Shown: positions 9,805 to 18,681 of the stretch, one piece after another
Numbering within the stretch: the stretch's first letter is position 1
How the letters are laid out: every line of letters starts with the position of its first letter
Assembly: GCF_013283195.1 (NCBI RefSeq)
Contig: NZ_JABEKT010000001.1
Coordinates: 1,550,099 to 1,614,098 of the forward strand
DNA: 64,000 nucleotides
From: Ensifer adhaerens
Lineage (GTDB): Bacteria; Pseudomonadota; Alphaproteobacteria; Rhizobiales; Rhizobiaceae
Direction of reading: 5' to 3'
Made by a program: the position numbers and the translations under genes
The notes under the pieces: generated by a model
The model's input: only the letters and a program-made list of their open reading frames with translations
Database searches by the model: none
What the model was told of the DNA's origin: nothing

Positions 9805-10225
9805 GGTCAGTCCCGCTCGCGCCTTGCTACTGGTGGATTTGTAGAGGGCGCTTGTGATGGTGAAAAGGCCAAAGGGCGAAAAGCCGGATATGCCACACGA
9901 TTGTGATGCCGGCGACCGCACTTCCGGCAGAAAAGACATGGCGTCCGGTATTCTTCCCGCTCCCTTATCGCTTTGACGTGTATCGAAGTGGCACTAACAA
10001 GAAATAAACCGGAAAGGTTTTTTTCGACCTCGCTAAAGAAATCTTTGCGGCCGGCGCGACGACTGCGAATTCATCAAGAAAAAACACAAGTCATCAAGAA
10101 GTTTGATCCGACTTTCGCGGGCAGCACGGCTACAGTGACATGGTTCTCCGGTGAGCTTCTCACCCAAATCTCCCAAACTGTCGCCGCTGCGGTCCTTGTC
10201 CGCGCAGGCCCGAGAAGTGCTTTCC
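9805..10225. other. Divergent intergenic region pepN / DMT transporter
   Basis: About 420 bases between divergent genes. It must hold both promoters. An AT-rich stretch at 9990-10110 is the most likely promoter zone for the rightward gene. No clear operator or RNA gene was recognised. Confidence 0.4.
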
Positions 10226-11164
10226 ATGGATGCCGAAGTCGAAAACCCGATGAAAGGGATCCTGCTCAAGGTCCTTTCGGTCGTCATTTTCGTTTGCATG
10301 TCGACCCTGATCAAGGCGGCGGGAACCGATATCGCCACTGGCCAGATCACCTTCTATCGATCCGCTTTCGCCATGGTGCCGATCCTCGGTTATCTCGCCT
10401 TTCGCGGCAATGTGCGCGATGCATTCAAGACGAAAGACCTGGGTGGCCACATCGCGCGCGGCTTCGTCGGTATCCTGGCAATGAGCTTCGGCTTTTATGG
10501 TCTTGTGCATTTGCCGCTCCCGGAAGCCATCGCCATCGGCTATGCGATGCCGCTGATCGCCGTTGCCTTTGCCGCGATCTTTCTCGGCGAGACCGTCCGC
10601 CTCTACCGCTGGTCTGCTGTCGCCATCGGCCTGGTCGGCGTCATGATCATCACCTGGCCGCGGCTGACGCTGTTTCGTGAAGGTGGTCTGGGGTCGTCCG
10701 AGGCGCTCGGAGCGGCAGCGGTGCTGCTTTCGGCGGCCCTCGGCGCGATTGCCATGGTGCTGGTGCGCAAGCTGGTGAAGGCCGAGCGCACCCACACGAT
10801 CGTGCTCTACTTCTCGCTCTCGGCCTCGGTCTTTTCGCTGGCCACCCTGCCGTTCGGCTGGCCAAGCATCTCGCAGGAAGCGTTCCTCTTACTGATGGTC
10901 GCCGGTTTTTGCGGCGGCGTGGCGCAGATCCTGTTGACCGAAAGCTACCGCCACGCCGACATGTCGACGATTGCGCCGTTCGAATACACGTCGATCGTGC
11001 TCGGCCTGATCATCGGCTATTTTCTGTTCGAGGACATTCCGACGGGCACGATGCTGATCGGCACTGCCATCGTCGTCGGCGCCGGCATCTTCATCATCTT
11101 TCGCGAACACCGTCTCGGGTTGGAGCGCAAGGGCGCCCGCAAGCACGTCACGCCGCAGGGCTGA
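10226..11164 (+). CDS. DMT-superfamily (EamA) transporter
   Basis: Inner-membrane protein of 312 residues with ten predicted helices arranged as two EamA halves. The first half begins MKGILLKVLSVVIFVCMS and the second starts near LGSSEALGAAAVLLSAAL. EamA proteins export metabolites or amino acids; the substrate cannot be assigned. The frame is also open from a GTG at 10151, but that codon has no ribosome binding site, so ATG 10226 is preferred; ATG 10250 is also possible. The C-terminal tail is basic (GLERKGARKHV). It converges on the MFS gene with a 10-base gap. Confidence 0.85.
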   Translation: MDAEVENPMKGILLKVLSVVIFVCMSTLIKAAGTDIATGQITFYRSAFAMVPILGYLAFRGNVRDAFKTKDLGGHIARGFVGILAMSFGFYGLVHLPLPEAIAIGYAMPLIAVAFAAIFLGETVRLYRWSAVAIGLVGVMIITWPRLTLFREGGLGSSEALGAAAVLLSAALGAIAMVLVRKLVKAERTHTIVLYFSLSASVFSLATLPFGWPSISQEAFLLLMVAGFCGGVAQILLTESYRHADMSTIAPFEYTSIVLGLIIGYFLFEDIPTGTMLIGTAIVVGAGIFIIFREHRLGLERKGARKHVTPQG

Positions 11165-11174
11165 CATCCCGGAT

Positions 11175-12467
11175 TTACTCTGGCTGGCGCTCCCAGGCCG
11201 GCACCGTGTCGTCCTCGATCAGCCTCTCCTGCGATGCTTGCTGGGCGGTCGCGCTTGTGACGTCGGGTCCCGGTGTCGGCAGCACCGTGGTCGCCTGGAA
11301 GTCGGTCTTGGCGACCAGTCCCTCGTGCTGGCCGCGCCGCAGGATGCGCCAGGCGGCGTAACCTCCATAGAGAGCGAAGTAGACGGCAAGCACGATGAAC
11401 AGTGCCGCCGGCCCGAAGCGGTCCATCACGGGCCCGACCATGAGCGGGCCGGAGATCGTGCCAAGGCCGTAGGTGATCATCAGGCCTGAGGAGATCTCGA
11501 CATACTCGTCCGGTTTGGCGAGGTCGTTGGCATGCGCGACGTTGAGCGCATAGATCGGGAACAGCACCGAGCCGACGAAGGCAGCAATCACATAGAGCAC
11601 CGTCGGGCTGCTGCCGATGGAGGCAGACATGACCAGGCAGGAGATAACCCCGACGATACCGCAGCCGGCCATGACGATGCGCCGGTCGATGCGATCCGAG
11701 GCGCGGCCGATCGGGATCTGCGAAATGGCGCTGCCGGTCAGGAGCGAGGCAAGCAGGGTTGCGCCTTCAGCCGTCGAGAGGCCGATCTTCTGGGTAAACA
11801 CGCCGCCGAGATTGAGCCAGGCGCCCGAAAGTGCGCCGGCGAGAAAGCCGCCGACCACGGCCACGGGAGAGCGGCGAAACAGTCCGGGAATATCGAACCG
11901 CGCCTGTGCCGGCGGTGCCGGCATGGGAGAGGAGGAGAGCGCCGTCGGCAGCAGCGCCAAAGAGAACAGCACGCCGCACAGGATGAAGAGCGACGTGTTG
12001 GTCGGGTCTCCGAGCGGCACCATGTATTGCCCGCCGATGGTGCCGACCATCGTGGTGATGAGGTAGAGCGAGAACAGCATGCCGCGGTTCTCGTTGGTCA
12101 CCCTTTCGTTGAGCCAGCTTTCGATGACGAGATAGCTGCCGGAAATGGCAAAGCCGGATATGGCGCGAAAGACGATCCACAGGCGCCAGTCGACGACGAG
12201 CCCGCAAAGCAGGATGGCGATCGAAAGCAGGGTGATCAGTGCCGTGAAGACGCGGACATGGCCGACGCGCAGCACGAATTTCGGCGTGACGATGCAGGAG
12301 AGCGTGAAGCCGACCGTGTAGCCGGTGGCGATGACCGAGACAGTCAGCGTCGACCAGTTCTCGGCGACGGATCGAACCGGGATGACATAGCTCTGAAGCC
12401 CGAAGGCCACCATCATCAACAGGGTGGACAGCATCAGGCTGAGGACGGAAGCGAGACTGGCCAGCAT
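11175..12467 (-). CDS. MFS transporter
   Basis: A 430-residue permease with about 12 hydrophobic helices and the MFS loop motif GRASDRIDRRIVM between helices 8 and 9 positions. It resembles the YcaD-type branch of sugar/drug MFS proteins, but the substrate is unknown. Start at ATG 12467 is decided by a near-perfect AGGAG five bases upstream; an earlier in-frame TTG at 12485 has none. A short hydrophilic tail (about residues 385-430) extends into the cytoplasm. The 3' end abuts the convergent EamA gene. Confidence 0.87.
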   Translation of the reverse strand: MLASLASVLSLMLSTLLMMVAFGLQSYVIPVRSVAENWSTLTVSVIATGYTVGFTLSCIVTPKFVLRVGHVRVFTALITLLSIAILLCGLVVDWRLWIVFRAISGFAISGSYLVIESWLNERVTNENRGMLFSLYLITTMVGTIGGQYMVPLGDPTNTSLFILCGVLFSLALLPTALSSSPMPAPPAQARFDIPGLFRRSPVAVVGGFLAGALSGAWLNLGGVFTQKIGLSTAEGATLLASLLTGSAISQIPIGRASDRIDRRIVMAGCGIVGVISCLVMSASIGSSPTVLYVIAAFVGSVLFPIYALNVAHANDLAKPDEYVEISSGLMITYGLGTISGPLMVGPVMDRFGPAALFIVLAVYFALYGGYAAWRILRRGQHEGLVAKTDFQATTVLPTPGPDVTSATAQQASQERLIEDDTVPAWERQPE

Positions 12468-12677
12468 CGGCGCTCCTGAAAACAAATACGCGCCGAGTTG
12501 ACCAACCGGATGGCTGGCAACGAAGGCGCGACGTGGAGCGAGGGCAGTCAGGCGGTGATGCCGGATGAACCGATCGCTTCAAACTCGAAACGAGTGTGGC
12601 TGTATCCAGTTTTCAAGGCGCTGTCGATTGCGACAGCCGATAGCAAAAAGACGGTAACTGTCCGTCGTCGGGCATTG

Positions 12678-12833
12678 TCAGTTCGGCAGCAGCGGGCTGA
12701 TCGCCGAGCGATGAGCGCGGCGGGCATCCTTGGTGGTGCTGAGCGCGGTGTATTCGCGCGAGGCACGAACGGCTGTGCCGATATCGGCGATCGAATCGAA
12801 CAGGACCCTGAGGCTTGCGATGGGCTTGGTCAT
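12678..12833 (-). CDS. Small hypothetical protein (51 aa)
   Basis: Short ORF beginning MTKPIASLRVLFDSIADIGT and ending SPLLPN. It has no membrane segment and is amphipathic and basic at its C terminus. Ribosome binding site AAGGAACA lies 8 bases before ATG. The same site at the same distance precedes the neighbouring small ORF, which argues that both are expressed. The N-terminal region loosely resembles small DUF1127-like rhizobial proteins, but no family could be assigned. Confidence 0.6.
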   Translation of the reverse strand: MTKPIASLRVLFDSIADIGTAVRASREYTALSTTKDARRAHRSAISPLLPN

Positions 12834-12897
12834 GATCGTGTTCCTTGTCTTATCGTCGTCTCATTAGGGCGGCACGCCTCGGCGCACCGCGTAGCGA

Positions 12898-13074
12898 TCA
12901 ACGCTGAATGAAGTCGGCGAAAAGTTGCGACGGACGGGTGGTCCGGGCAAGGCCGATTGCAGTCATCTGCTCGTTGGCTGCCGTGCCGAAACGGTTGAAC
13001 GGCGTCCGCAGAGCAGCGCCCGTATGACGGAGCGTCTCAAAGCTGCTGTGGATCGGGCGAAAGCGGGCAGTCAT
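12898..13074 (-). CDS. Small hypothetical protein (58 aa)
   Basis: Short ORF starting MTARFRPIHSSFETLRHTGA and ending LFADFIQR. It carries AAGGAACA 8 bases before ATG, identical to the leader of the next small ORF 64 bases downstream, and the two probably form one transcript. The protein is basic and lacks membrane segments. Function unknown. The upstream region 13075-13216 is AT-richer and is the likely promoter. Confidence 0.55.
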   Translation of the reverse strand: MTARFRPIHSSFETLRHTGAALRTPFNRFGTAANEQMTAIGLARTTRPSQLFADFIQR

Positions 13075-13216
13075 GGTTCTTGTTCCTTATTCCATTCCTC
13101 CCGTTCCGATATATTGCGCTGCAGCATGGATTTTGCAATGCATCAGAACGCCGCACAGATATGCGCAAACCGCATGGCTTTCTTCACACTTTGTTCATGA
13201 AAAGGACAGGCGGCGG

Positions 13217-14110
13217 TCAGCCGCTGATGCGAGCCTTGAAGGCCAGCATATCCTGCCAGGCGAAGCGCTTGTTGATCGGCGCTGACACCAGGTCCTGCGG
13301 GTGCAGGGTAGCGAGGGTCGGGACGGTGTGCCCGCCCATTTGCAGGTCGCGCCATTCGCCGCGCAGCTGGTGGATTGTGTCGCTGCCGCCGAAAAAGAAG
13401 CGCGCCGTGAAATTGCCGAGCAGCAACAGGTGCTTGGGCTCGGCGAGCGCAACCTGGCGCTCGATGAAGGGGCGGCAGATGTCGGCTTCGCGCGCGGTCG
13501 GCACGCGGTTGCCCGGCGGTCGCCACGGCACGACATTGCTGAGAAGAACGTTTTCGCGCGACAGCCCGATTCCGGCCAGCATGCGGTTGAGCATGTCGCC
13601 GAGCCTTCCTGAGAAAGGCTGGCCGTCGCGATCGTCGTCCGCATAGGGCATGGGGCCGACGATCATGACGCCATTTGACGTGTCGCCTTCGGCAAAGACG
13701 AGATTGCGGGCGCTGTTTCTGAGATTGCAGCCGACGAAGCCTTCCATGGCGAGGCGCAGCTCGGCAAGCGAGCGTGCCGAATCGGCGGCAAACTGCGCCT
13801 CCTTGACGGCCTGGGCGTCGGGGATGGCGACCGCCGGGGCGTTGACGGCGGGGGCCGGAGCGCGCGTTTCACGGGCCTGATTGGCGGCCGGGCTTGCCTG
13901 CTGTCGCGTCGCAGGCGCTGCCTCCGAGCGGGCTGCGGGCTGGCTTGCGCCTGCTTGCTGGCGCTGCTCCGAACGCGCCGCCTTCATCGCCTCGAACTCG
14001 GCGAAGCGATCGACAGGCTCCTCCTCCATGAGCCACTCGACACCCGCGTCCGCATGGAAGGCGAGCAGGGCGGCGAGTTGGCCGGGGGAGAGGGTGTCGG
14101 CAGAGATCAT
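13217..14110 (-). CDS. Uracil-DNA glycosylase, family 4-like, atypical
   Basis: DNA repair enzyme expected to excise uracil left by cytosine deamination. The 297-residue protein has an Ala/Pro/Gln-rich N-terminal third (about 30-105) and a C-terminal UDG fold. Visible family-4 landmarks are DGQPFSGRLGDMLNRML, NVVPWRPPGNRVPT, LLLLGNFTARFF and a terminal TLHP motif. Two of the four cysteines that hold the family-4 iron-sulfur cluster are absent: the CxxC is reduced to GCN and the usual CRPPGNR is WRPPGNR. The active-site GEAPG is GPMPY. Activity or specificity may therefore differ from classic family 4. ATG 14110 is preferred over TTG 14119. Confidence 0.8.
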   Translation of the reverse strand: MISADTLSPGQLAALLAFHADAGVEWLMEEEPVDRFAEFEAMKAARSEQRQQAGASQPAARSEAAPATRQQASPAANQARETRAPAPAVNAPAVAIPDAQAVKEAQFAADSARSLAELRLAMEGFVGCNLRNSARNLVFAEGDTSNGVMIVGPMPYADDDRDGQPFSGRLGDMLNRMLAGIGLSRENVLLSNVVPWRPPGNRVPTAREADICRPFIERQVALAEPKHLLLLGNFTARFFFGGSDTIHQLRGEWRDLQMGGHTVPTLATLHPQDLVSAPINKRFAWQDMLAFKARISG

Positions 14111-14151
14111 GGGCGCCAACCTAGCACGTCAGAAAAGTCGGTCCAATGGCT

Positions 14152-15450
14152 TCATGCCGCATTCGCGGTCCAGTGGCCGATATCGTCATGTTCGCCGATC
14201 AGCGCCAGACCGTGGGCGATCGACAGCAATTCGCCGCCACTTTCGATCCGGTCCTTTTCGAAGCGCCGCTCGAACAGGTTGCGCACCGCCGGCACGAAGG
14301 AGGTGCCGCCGGTGAGAAACACCTTGTCGATGCTTGCGGGCGGCGTCTCCGTTGTCGTCAGGACCTCGTCGAGCGCTTCCTCGATGCGGGCAAGCTCGGG
14401 CGCAATCCAGCCTTCGAAGTCGGCGCGGCGCACGGTGCGGCGAGACATCTCGCCGAGCGGCGAGAAATAGAACTCCGTCTCTTCCTCTTGCGACAGGCGC
14501 ATCTTCGTTGCGGAGATCGCCTGGTAGAGCGGGTAACCCTCGTCATGCTCGATCAGGTCGACGAAGGCCTCGAGTTTTTCCGGCTCCAGGCTCTGGCGCA
14601 CCAGCTTCTTCAGTTCCGTGAAGTCTTTCAAGGTCTTGAAGATGGAAAGCTGATTCCAGCGGCCGAAATTCGCATAGTAGTTCGACGGGACTTCAAGCAG
14701 CTTGTCGAAGCTCTTGAACAGACTCCCCTTTCCGATCAGCGGCGAGATCACATTGTCGATGATGCGGAAGTCGAAATGATCGCCGGCGATGCCGACGCCC
14801 GAGTGACCGATCGGCGTCGCCGTCAGGCGCCCCGCCTTGGTCTCGAAACGGATCAGCGAATAGTCGGTGGTGCCGCCGCCGAAGTCGGCAACCAGCACGG
14901 TCGCGTCGCGCTTGAGGTTCTGGGCGAAGTAGAATGCCGCCGCCACCGGCTCGTAGACATAGTGGATTTCGGGGAAGCCGAATTCCGAAAGGGCAGCGCT
15001 GTAGCGCTCGAGTGCCAATGCCGGATCGGGGCTGGAACCGGCGAAACGGACGGGTCTGCCGACGACGATGCGGCTATATTGGCTCATCCAATCGTCGCCG
15101 GCATAGTCCTTCAGCTTGGTCAGGAACACCCGCATCAGGTCTTCGAAGCTGTGGCGCTTGGCATAGATCTGCGTGCCCTGGAACAGTGGGCTGGCGGCGA
15201 AGGTCTTGATCGACTGCAGGAAACGACAGTCGCCGGGATTGTCGATGAACGAGCGGATGGCCGCCTGTCCTGCTTCCACCTTCAACGCTGACGCGCCGAG
15301 GTTCGGATCCTTCATGAAGGAGAGTGCCGTGCGCATGGCGTCGGTGCTGCCCGCCAGGCTGTCGAAATTCATCGAATGGGTGGTGTCGCCTGCCGAAACA
15401 GCGAGGACCGAGTTGGTGGTGCCGAAATCGAAGCCCAGTGCTCTGGCCAT
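14152..15450 (-). CDS. Hsp70-family protein (YegD-like)
   Basis: Actin/Hsp70-fold ATPase of 432 residues. The phosphate-1 loop is GFDFGTTNSVLAVS at residues 5-18, phosphate-2 is VADFGGGTTDYSLI near 190 and the adenosine motif is VFLTGGTSFVPAVRN near 385. The length covers only the nucleotide-binding domain, and the substrate-binding domain of DnaK is missing. This matches the YegD branch, whose cellular role is poorly defined. It lies 41 bases upstream of the UDG gene in the same direction and may be co-transcribed with it. Confidence 0.88.
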   Translation of the reverse strand: MARALGFDFGTTNSVLAVSAGDTTHSMNFDSLAGSTDAMRTALSFMKDPNLGASALKVEAGQAAIRSFIDNPGDCRFLQSIKTFAASPLFQGTQIYAKRHSFEDLMRVFLTKLKDYAGDDWMSQYSRIVVGRPVRFAGSSPDPALALERYSAALSEFGFPEIHYVYEPVAAAFYFAQNLKRDATVLVADFGGGTTDYSLIRFETKAGRLTATPIGHSGVGIAGDHFDFRIIDNVISPLIGKGSLFKSFDKLLEVPSNYYANFGRWNQLSIFKTLKDFTELKKLVRQSLEPEKLEAFVDLIEHDEGYPLYQAISATKMRLSQEEETEFYFSPLGEMSRRTVRRADFEGWIAPELARIEEALDEVLTTTETPPASIDKVFLTGGTSFVPAVRNLFERRFEKDRIESGGELLSIAHGLALIGEHDDIGHWTANAA

Positions 15451-15932
15451 GTGATGTCTCCTGACGTCCTATGTCTTTGGTGTCGTTGCGCCATGCCCTG
15501 TCCAGGGCTGCGCAAGGCGACACGGCTTTGTTCCGCACACCGCTTTCTAGGCTCGTGCCGGGGAGGTCGGCGACACCTGGAATGCAGCGAAAGGCATGCC
15601 GTTCCGGCGCCGTGGGCGCCTTGCCGAAATGCCGGTTGCGGATGGGATTGCCGGCGTCTTCCGCCGGAATGTCGAATGACCGGCCTCGTGACATGGCTAT
15701 TCGGCAAAAGCAAGGCTGCAAGCCCGGCAGCCCACAATGACAGCGGCGAAATGACATATTTACGTTTACGTTCACGTCATATAGACATTTGTGCTAAACT
15801 CATGACCTCATGCGCAAAAGCGGGCATCGTCTGTCGCATCCCGGCTCGACAAGCCAAACTGCATTTGCCATGACGAGATGATATGGCCTGGGAACTGAGC
15901 TGGCAGAAGACCGGCGGGACTGGAGAGACGGA
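15451..15932. other. Intergenic region upstream of ETF-QO
   Basis: 482 bases between divergent genes with no credible ORF. The only recognisable element is the ACGT-rich direct repeat at 15759-15780. The right part, after the operator, is AT-richer and is probably the ETF-QO promoter. Confidence 0.5.
15759..15780. promoter_or_regulatory. LiuR-like (MerR-family) operator
   Basis: TTTACGTTTACGTTCACGTCAT contains overlapping TTACG/ACGT blocks like the proteobacterial LiuR operator (TTACGTnnACGTAA type). LiuR controls branched-chain amino acid and fatty acid degradation, and ETF-QO accepts electrons from that pathway. The site is about 155 bases upstream of the ETF-QO start. Confidence 0.5.
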
Positions 15933-17597
15933 ATGAGCGAGCGACAAGAGCTACCCGAGCGCGAGAGCATGGAGTTCGACGTGGTGATCGTCGGCGCGGG
16001 GCCTGCGGGTCTTTCAGCCGCGATCCGGCTGAAGCAGATCAATCCTGAGCTTTCCGTGGTGGTTCTGGAAAAGGGCGCCGAAGTCGGCGCGCATATCCTG
16101 TCGGGCGCCGTGGTCGATCCCATCGGCATCGACCGGCTGCTGCCGGGTTGGCGCGACGAGGCGGATCATCCGTTCAAGACTGAAGTCAAGGACGATCACT
16201 TCCTGCTGCTCGGCCCCGCGGGCTCGATCCGCCTGCCGAACTTCGCCATGCCGCCGCTGATGAACAATCACGGCAACTACATCGTCTCGCTCGGCAATGT
16301 CTGTCGCTGGCTTGCCGGTCACGCCGAAGCGCTCGGCGTCGAGATCTATCCGGGCTTTGCCGCAACCGAAGTTCTCTATAACGATGAAGGCGCCGTCATC
16401 GGCGTTGCCACCGGTGACATGGGCATCGAGAGGAATGGCGAGCCTGGCCCGAACTTTGCCCGCGGCATGGCGCTCCTTGGCAAGTACACGCTGATCGGCG
16501 AGGGCGTGCGCGGTTCGCTGGCCAAGCAGCTGATTTCGAAATTCGATCTCTCCAAAGACCGCGACGTGCCGAAATTCGGCATTGGCCTCAAGGAACTCTG
16601 GCAGGTCAAGCCCGAGAACCACAAGCCCGGCCTGGTGCAGCACTCGTTCGGCTGGCCGCTCGGCATGAAGACCGGTGGCGGCTCGTTCCTCTACCATCTC
16701 GAAGACAACATGGTCGCCGTCGGTTTCGTCGTGCACCTCAACTACAAGAACCCCTATCTCTTCCCGTTCGAGGAGTTCCAGCGGTTCAAGACCCATCCGG
16801 CCATCCGCGGCACCTTCGAGGGCGGCAAGCGCCTGTCGTACGGCGCTCGCGCCATCACCGAGGGCGGCTACCAGTCGGTGCCGAAGCTGTCGTTCCCGGG
16901 CGGCGCTCTGATCGGCTGTTCGGCCGGCCTCGTCAACGTGCCGCGCATCAAGGGCAGCCACAATGCGGTGCTCTCGGGCATGCTGGCGGCCGACAAGCTG
17001 GCCGAAGCGATCGCGTCGGGCAGGGCCAATGACGAGCCGGTCGAGATCGAGAACGAATGGCGCCAGACCGACATCGGCAAGGATCTGAAGCGGGTCAGGA
17101 ACGTCAAGCCGCTGTGGTCGAAGTTCGGCACGGCGATCGGCGTGGCGCTCGGCGGTCTCGACATGTGGACCAACCAGCTGTTCGGTCTGTCGCTTTTCGG
17201 CACGCTGAAGCACGGCAAGACCGATGCGCAGAGCCTCGAGCCGGCTGCAAAGCACACGAAGATCGATTACCCGAAGCCCGATGGCGTCTTGACCTTCGAT
17301 CGTCTGTCCTCGGTGTTCCTGTCGAACACCAACCACGAGGAAGACCAGCCGATCCATCTGCAGGTGAAGAACCCGGAACTGCAGAAGACCTCGGAGCTCG
17401 ACGTCTTTGCCGGGCCGTCGACGCGCTACTGTCCCGCCGGGGTCTATGAATGGGTGGAGAAGGACGGCAAACCGGTCTTCGTCATCAACGCGCAGAACTG
17501 CGTGCACTGCAAGACCTGCGACATCAAGGACCCGAACCAGAACATCAACTGGGTGCCGCCGCAGGGTGGCGAAGGACCGGTCTATCCCAACATGTAA
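15933..17597 (+). CDS. Electron transfer flavoprotein-ubiquinone oxidoreductase
   Basis: ETF-QO passes electrons from ETF (reduced by acyl-CoA and amino acid dehydrogenases) to ubiquinone at the inner membrane. The 554-residue length fits the family. The FAD-binding GxGxxG (VIVGAGPAGLSAAIRLKQ) lies near residues 18-35. The C-terminal 4Fe-4S ligands are complete: C500, then C523, C526 and C529 in NCVHCKTCDI. The family ending QNINWVPPQGGEGPVY is present. The start has GGAGAGACGGA before ATG. It is monocistronic, with a strong terminator downstream and a LiuR-like operator upstream, which suggests induction during lipid or branched-chain amino acid catabolism. Confidence 0.97.
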   Translation: MSERQELPERESMEFDVVIVGAGPAGLSAAIRLKQINPELSVVVLEKGAEVGAHILSGAVVDPIGIDRLLPGWRDEADHPFKTEVKDDHFLLLGPAGSIRLPNFAMPPLMNNHGNYIVSLGNVCRWLAGHAEALGVEIYPGFAATEVLYNDEGAVIGVATGDMGIERNGEPGPNFARGMALLGKYTLIGEGVRGSLAKQLISKFDLSKDRDVPKFGIGLKELWQVKPENHKPGLVQHSFGWPLGMKTGGGSFLYHLEDNMVAVGFVVHLNYKNPYLFPFEEFQRFKTHPAIRGTFEGGKRLSYGARAITEGGYQSVPKLSFPGGALIGCSAGLVNVPRIKGSHNAVLSGMLAADKLAEAIASGRANDEPVEIENEWRQTDIGKDLKRVRNVKPLWSKFGTAIGVALGGLDMWTNQLFGLSLFGTLKHGKTDAQSLEPAAKHTKIDYPKPDGVLTFDRLSSVFLSNTNHEEDQPIHLQVKNPELQKTSELDVFAGPSTRYCPAGVYEWVEKDGKPVFVINAQNCVHCKTCDIKDPNQNINWVPPQGGEGPVYPNM

Positions 17598-17652
17598 GGA
17601 TGGGTTTTCGCGCGACTGCGCAAAACTCAACCTCCGAACAGCAAGCATCTGG

Positions 17653-17682
17653 AGGCGCCGCGCACTTGCCCGGCGCCTTTTT
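17653..17682 (+). terminator. Rho-independent terminator after ETF-QO
   Basis: Perfect 8-bp stem AGGCGCCG/CGGCGCCT with a 10-base loop and five T. It lies between the convergent ETF-QO and hydrolase genes. Confidence 0.9.
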
Positions 17683-17686
17683 CATG

Positions 17687-18586
17687 TCAATTGCGCGCCG
17701 ATATCCGATCGACGAACTCGGCGATCAGCGGTGCGATCTCGGGCAGGCGTTCATCGAGGGCGAAATGGCCCGTATCGAACAGATGAAGCTCCGCTTCCGG
17801 AACGTCGGCCAGGAAGGCGCGAGCGCCGGCCTCGGTGAAGAACGGATCGTTGCGCCCCCAAGTGATGAGAACAGGCGGACGCGCGTCGCGCAGCCATTGC
17901 TGCCATTCCGGATAGCGCGTCAGATTGCTCTTGTAGTCGAAAGCGAGATCGATCTGCGGCTGGCGGCGATCCGGCCGGTCAAGGAAATGCTGATCCATCG
18001 TCCACCCATCAGGGGCGACCAGTTCCGGGTCGGATGTGCCGCCTTCATATTGCGCCCGCGTCATCTCCAGCGTCAGCAACTGCCGCACCTGTTCTGTAGC
18101 GCCTTCGTCTCCGGGCGCGAGCGCGATGAAGTCACGGGCTGTGTCTGAAAGACCCTCCCGGTACGCATTGCCGTTCTGGACGATCAGCCCGTCAATCAGT
18201 TCTGGACGGCGCCTTGCCAACCGGAAGCCGACTGGGGCGCCGAAATCGAAGGCGTAGAGAAAGAAGTGCCTGAGCGACAGGGCCTCGACAAAACCTTCGA
18301 TCAGGTCGGCGAGGCGATCGAAGCTGTAGAGGAACTCGCCTCCTTCGTTCGTCGAAGTGGGCGCGTCGCTGTGGCCGAAGCCCGGATAATCAGGTGCAAT
18401 CAGGCGATAATGGCCGCCAATCGCGTCCATCAGTCGGCGGTATTGATGCGAGGATGAGGGAAACCCGTGCAGCAGGAGCAGCGTCGGCGCATCCGCATCG
18501 CCCGGCACACTTTCCCGGTAGAAGATCTTGACGCCGTCAACGACCGCAAAGCGGTGTCGAATGGCGGGGACGCTGATCGCACTCAT
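17687..18586 (-). CDS. Alpha/beta-fold hydrolase (epoxide hydrolase/haloalkane dehalogenase-like)
   Basis: A 299-residue cytosolic hydrolase. The oxyanion motif HGFPSSSHQYR lies near residue 44. The nucleophile elbow FDFGAPVGF carries Asp rather than Ser, which places it with epoxide hydrolases and haloalkane dehalogenases. WGRNDPFF supplies the acid and TGHFAL the catalytic His. The natural substrate is unknown. ATG 18586 has AGGAG seven bases upstream; an earlier in-frame start at 18616 is less likely. It diverges from the CGNR regulator, and repeats in the shared 95-base gap suggest control by that regulator. Confidence 0.85.
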   Translation of the reverse strand: MSAISVPAIRHRFAVVDGVKIFYRESVPGDADAPTLLLLHGFPSSSHQYRRLMDAIGGHYRLIAPDYPGFGHSDAPTSTNEGGEFLYSFDRLADLIEGFVEALSLRHFFLYAFDFGAPVGFRLARRRPELIDGLIVQNGNAYREGLSDTARDFIALAPGDEGATEQVRQLLTLEMTRAQYEGGTSDPELVAPDGWTMDQHFLDRPDRRQPQIDLAFDYKSNLTRYPEWQQWLRDARPPVLITWGRNDPFFTEAGARAFLADVPEAELHLFDTGHFALDERLPEIAPLIAEFVDRISARN

Positions 18587-18610
18587 ATCACACTCCTGTT
18601 TCCAATGTTT

Positions 18611-18668
18611 ATGCATTAGAATTGCGCTGGAGAATCTAATGTGTCAATATCAAAAATATGCATTAGAT
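18611..18668. promoter_or_regulatory. Repeated operator between hydrolase and CGNR regulator
   Basis: Three copies of one element lie in the divergent gap: ATGCATTAGA at 18611-18620, TCTAATG (its inverted form) at 18635-18641 and ATGCATTAGAT at 18658-18668. Their placement over both start regions suggests an autoregulatory operator for the adjacent CGNR protein. Confidence 0.55.
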
Positions 18669-18681
18669 AAATGAGCATGAC

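Noticed and set aside
16014..17648. 544-codon minus frame opposite ETF-QO
   Set aside because: Shadow of a well-conserved gene; no ribosome binding site and no recognisable domain.
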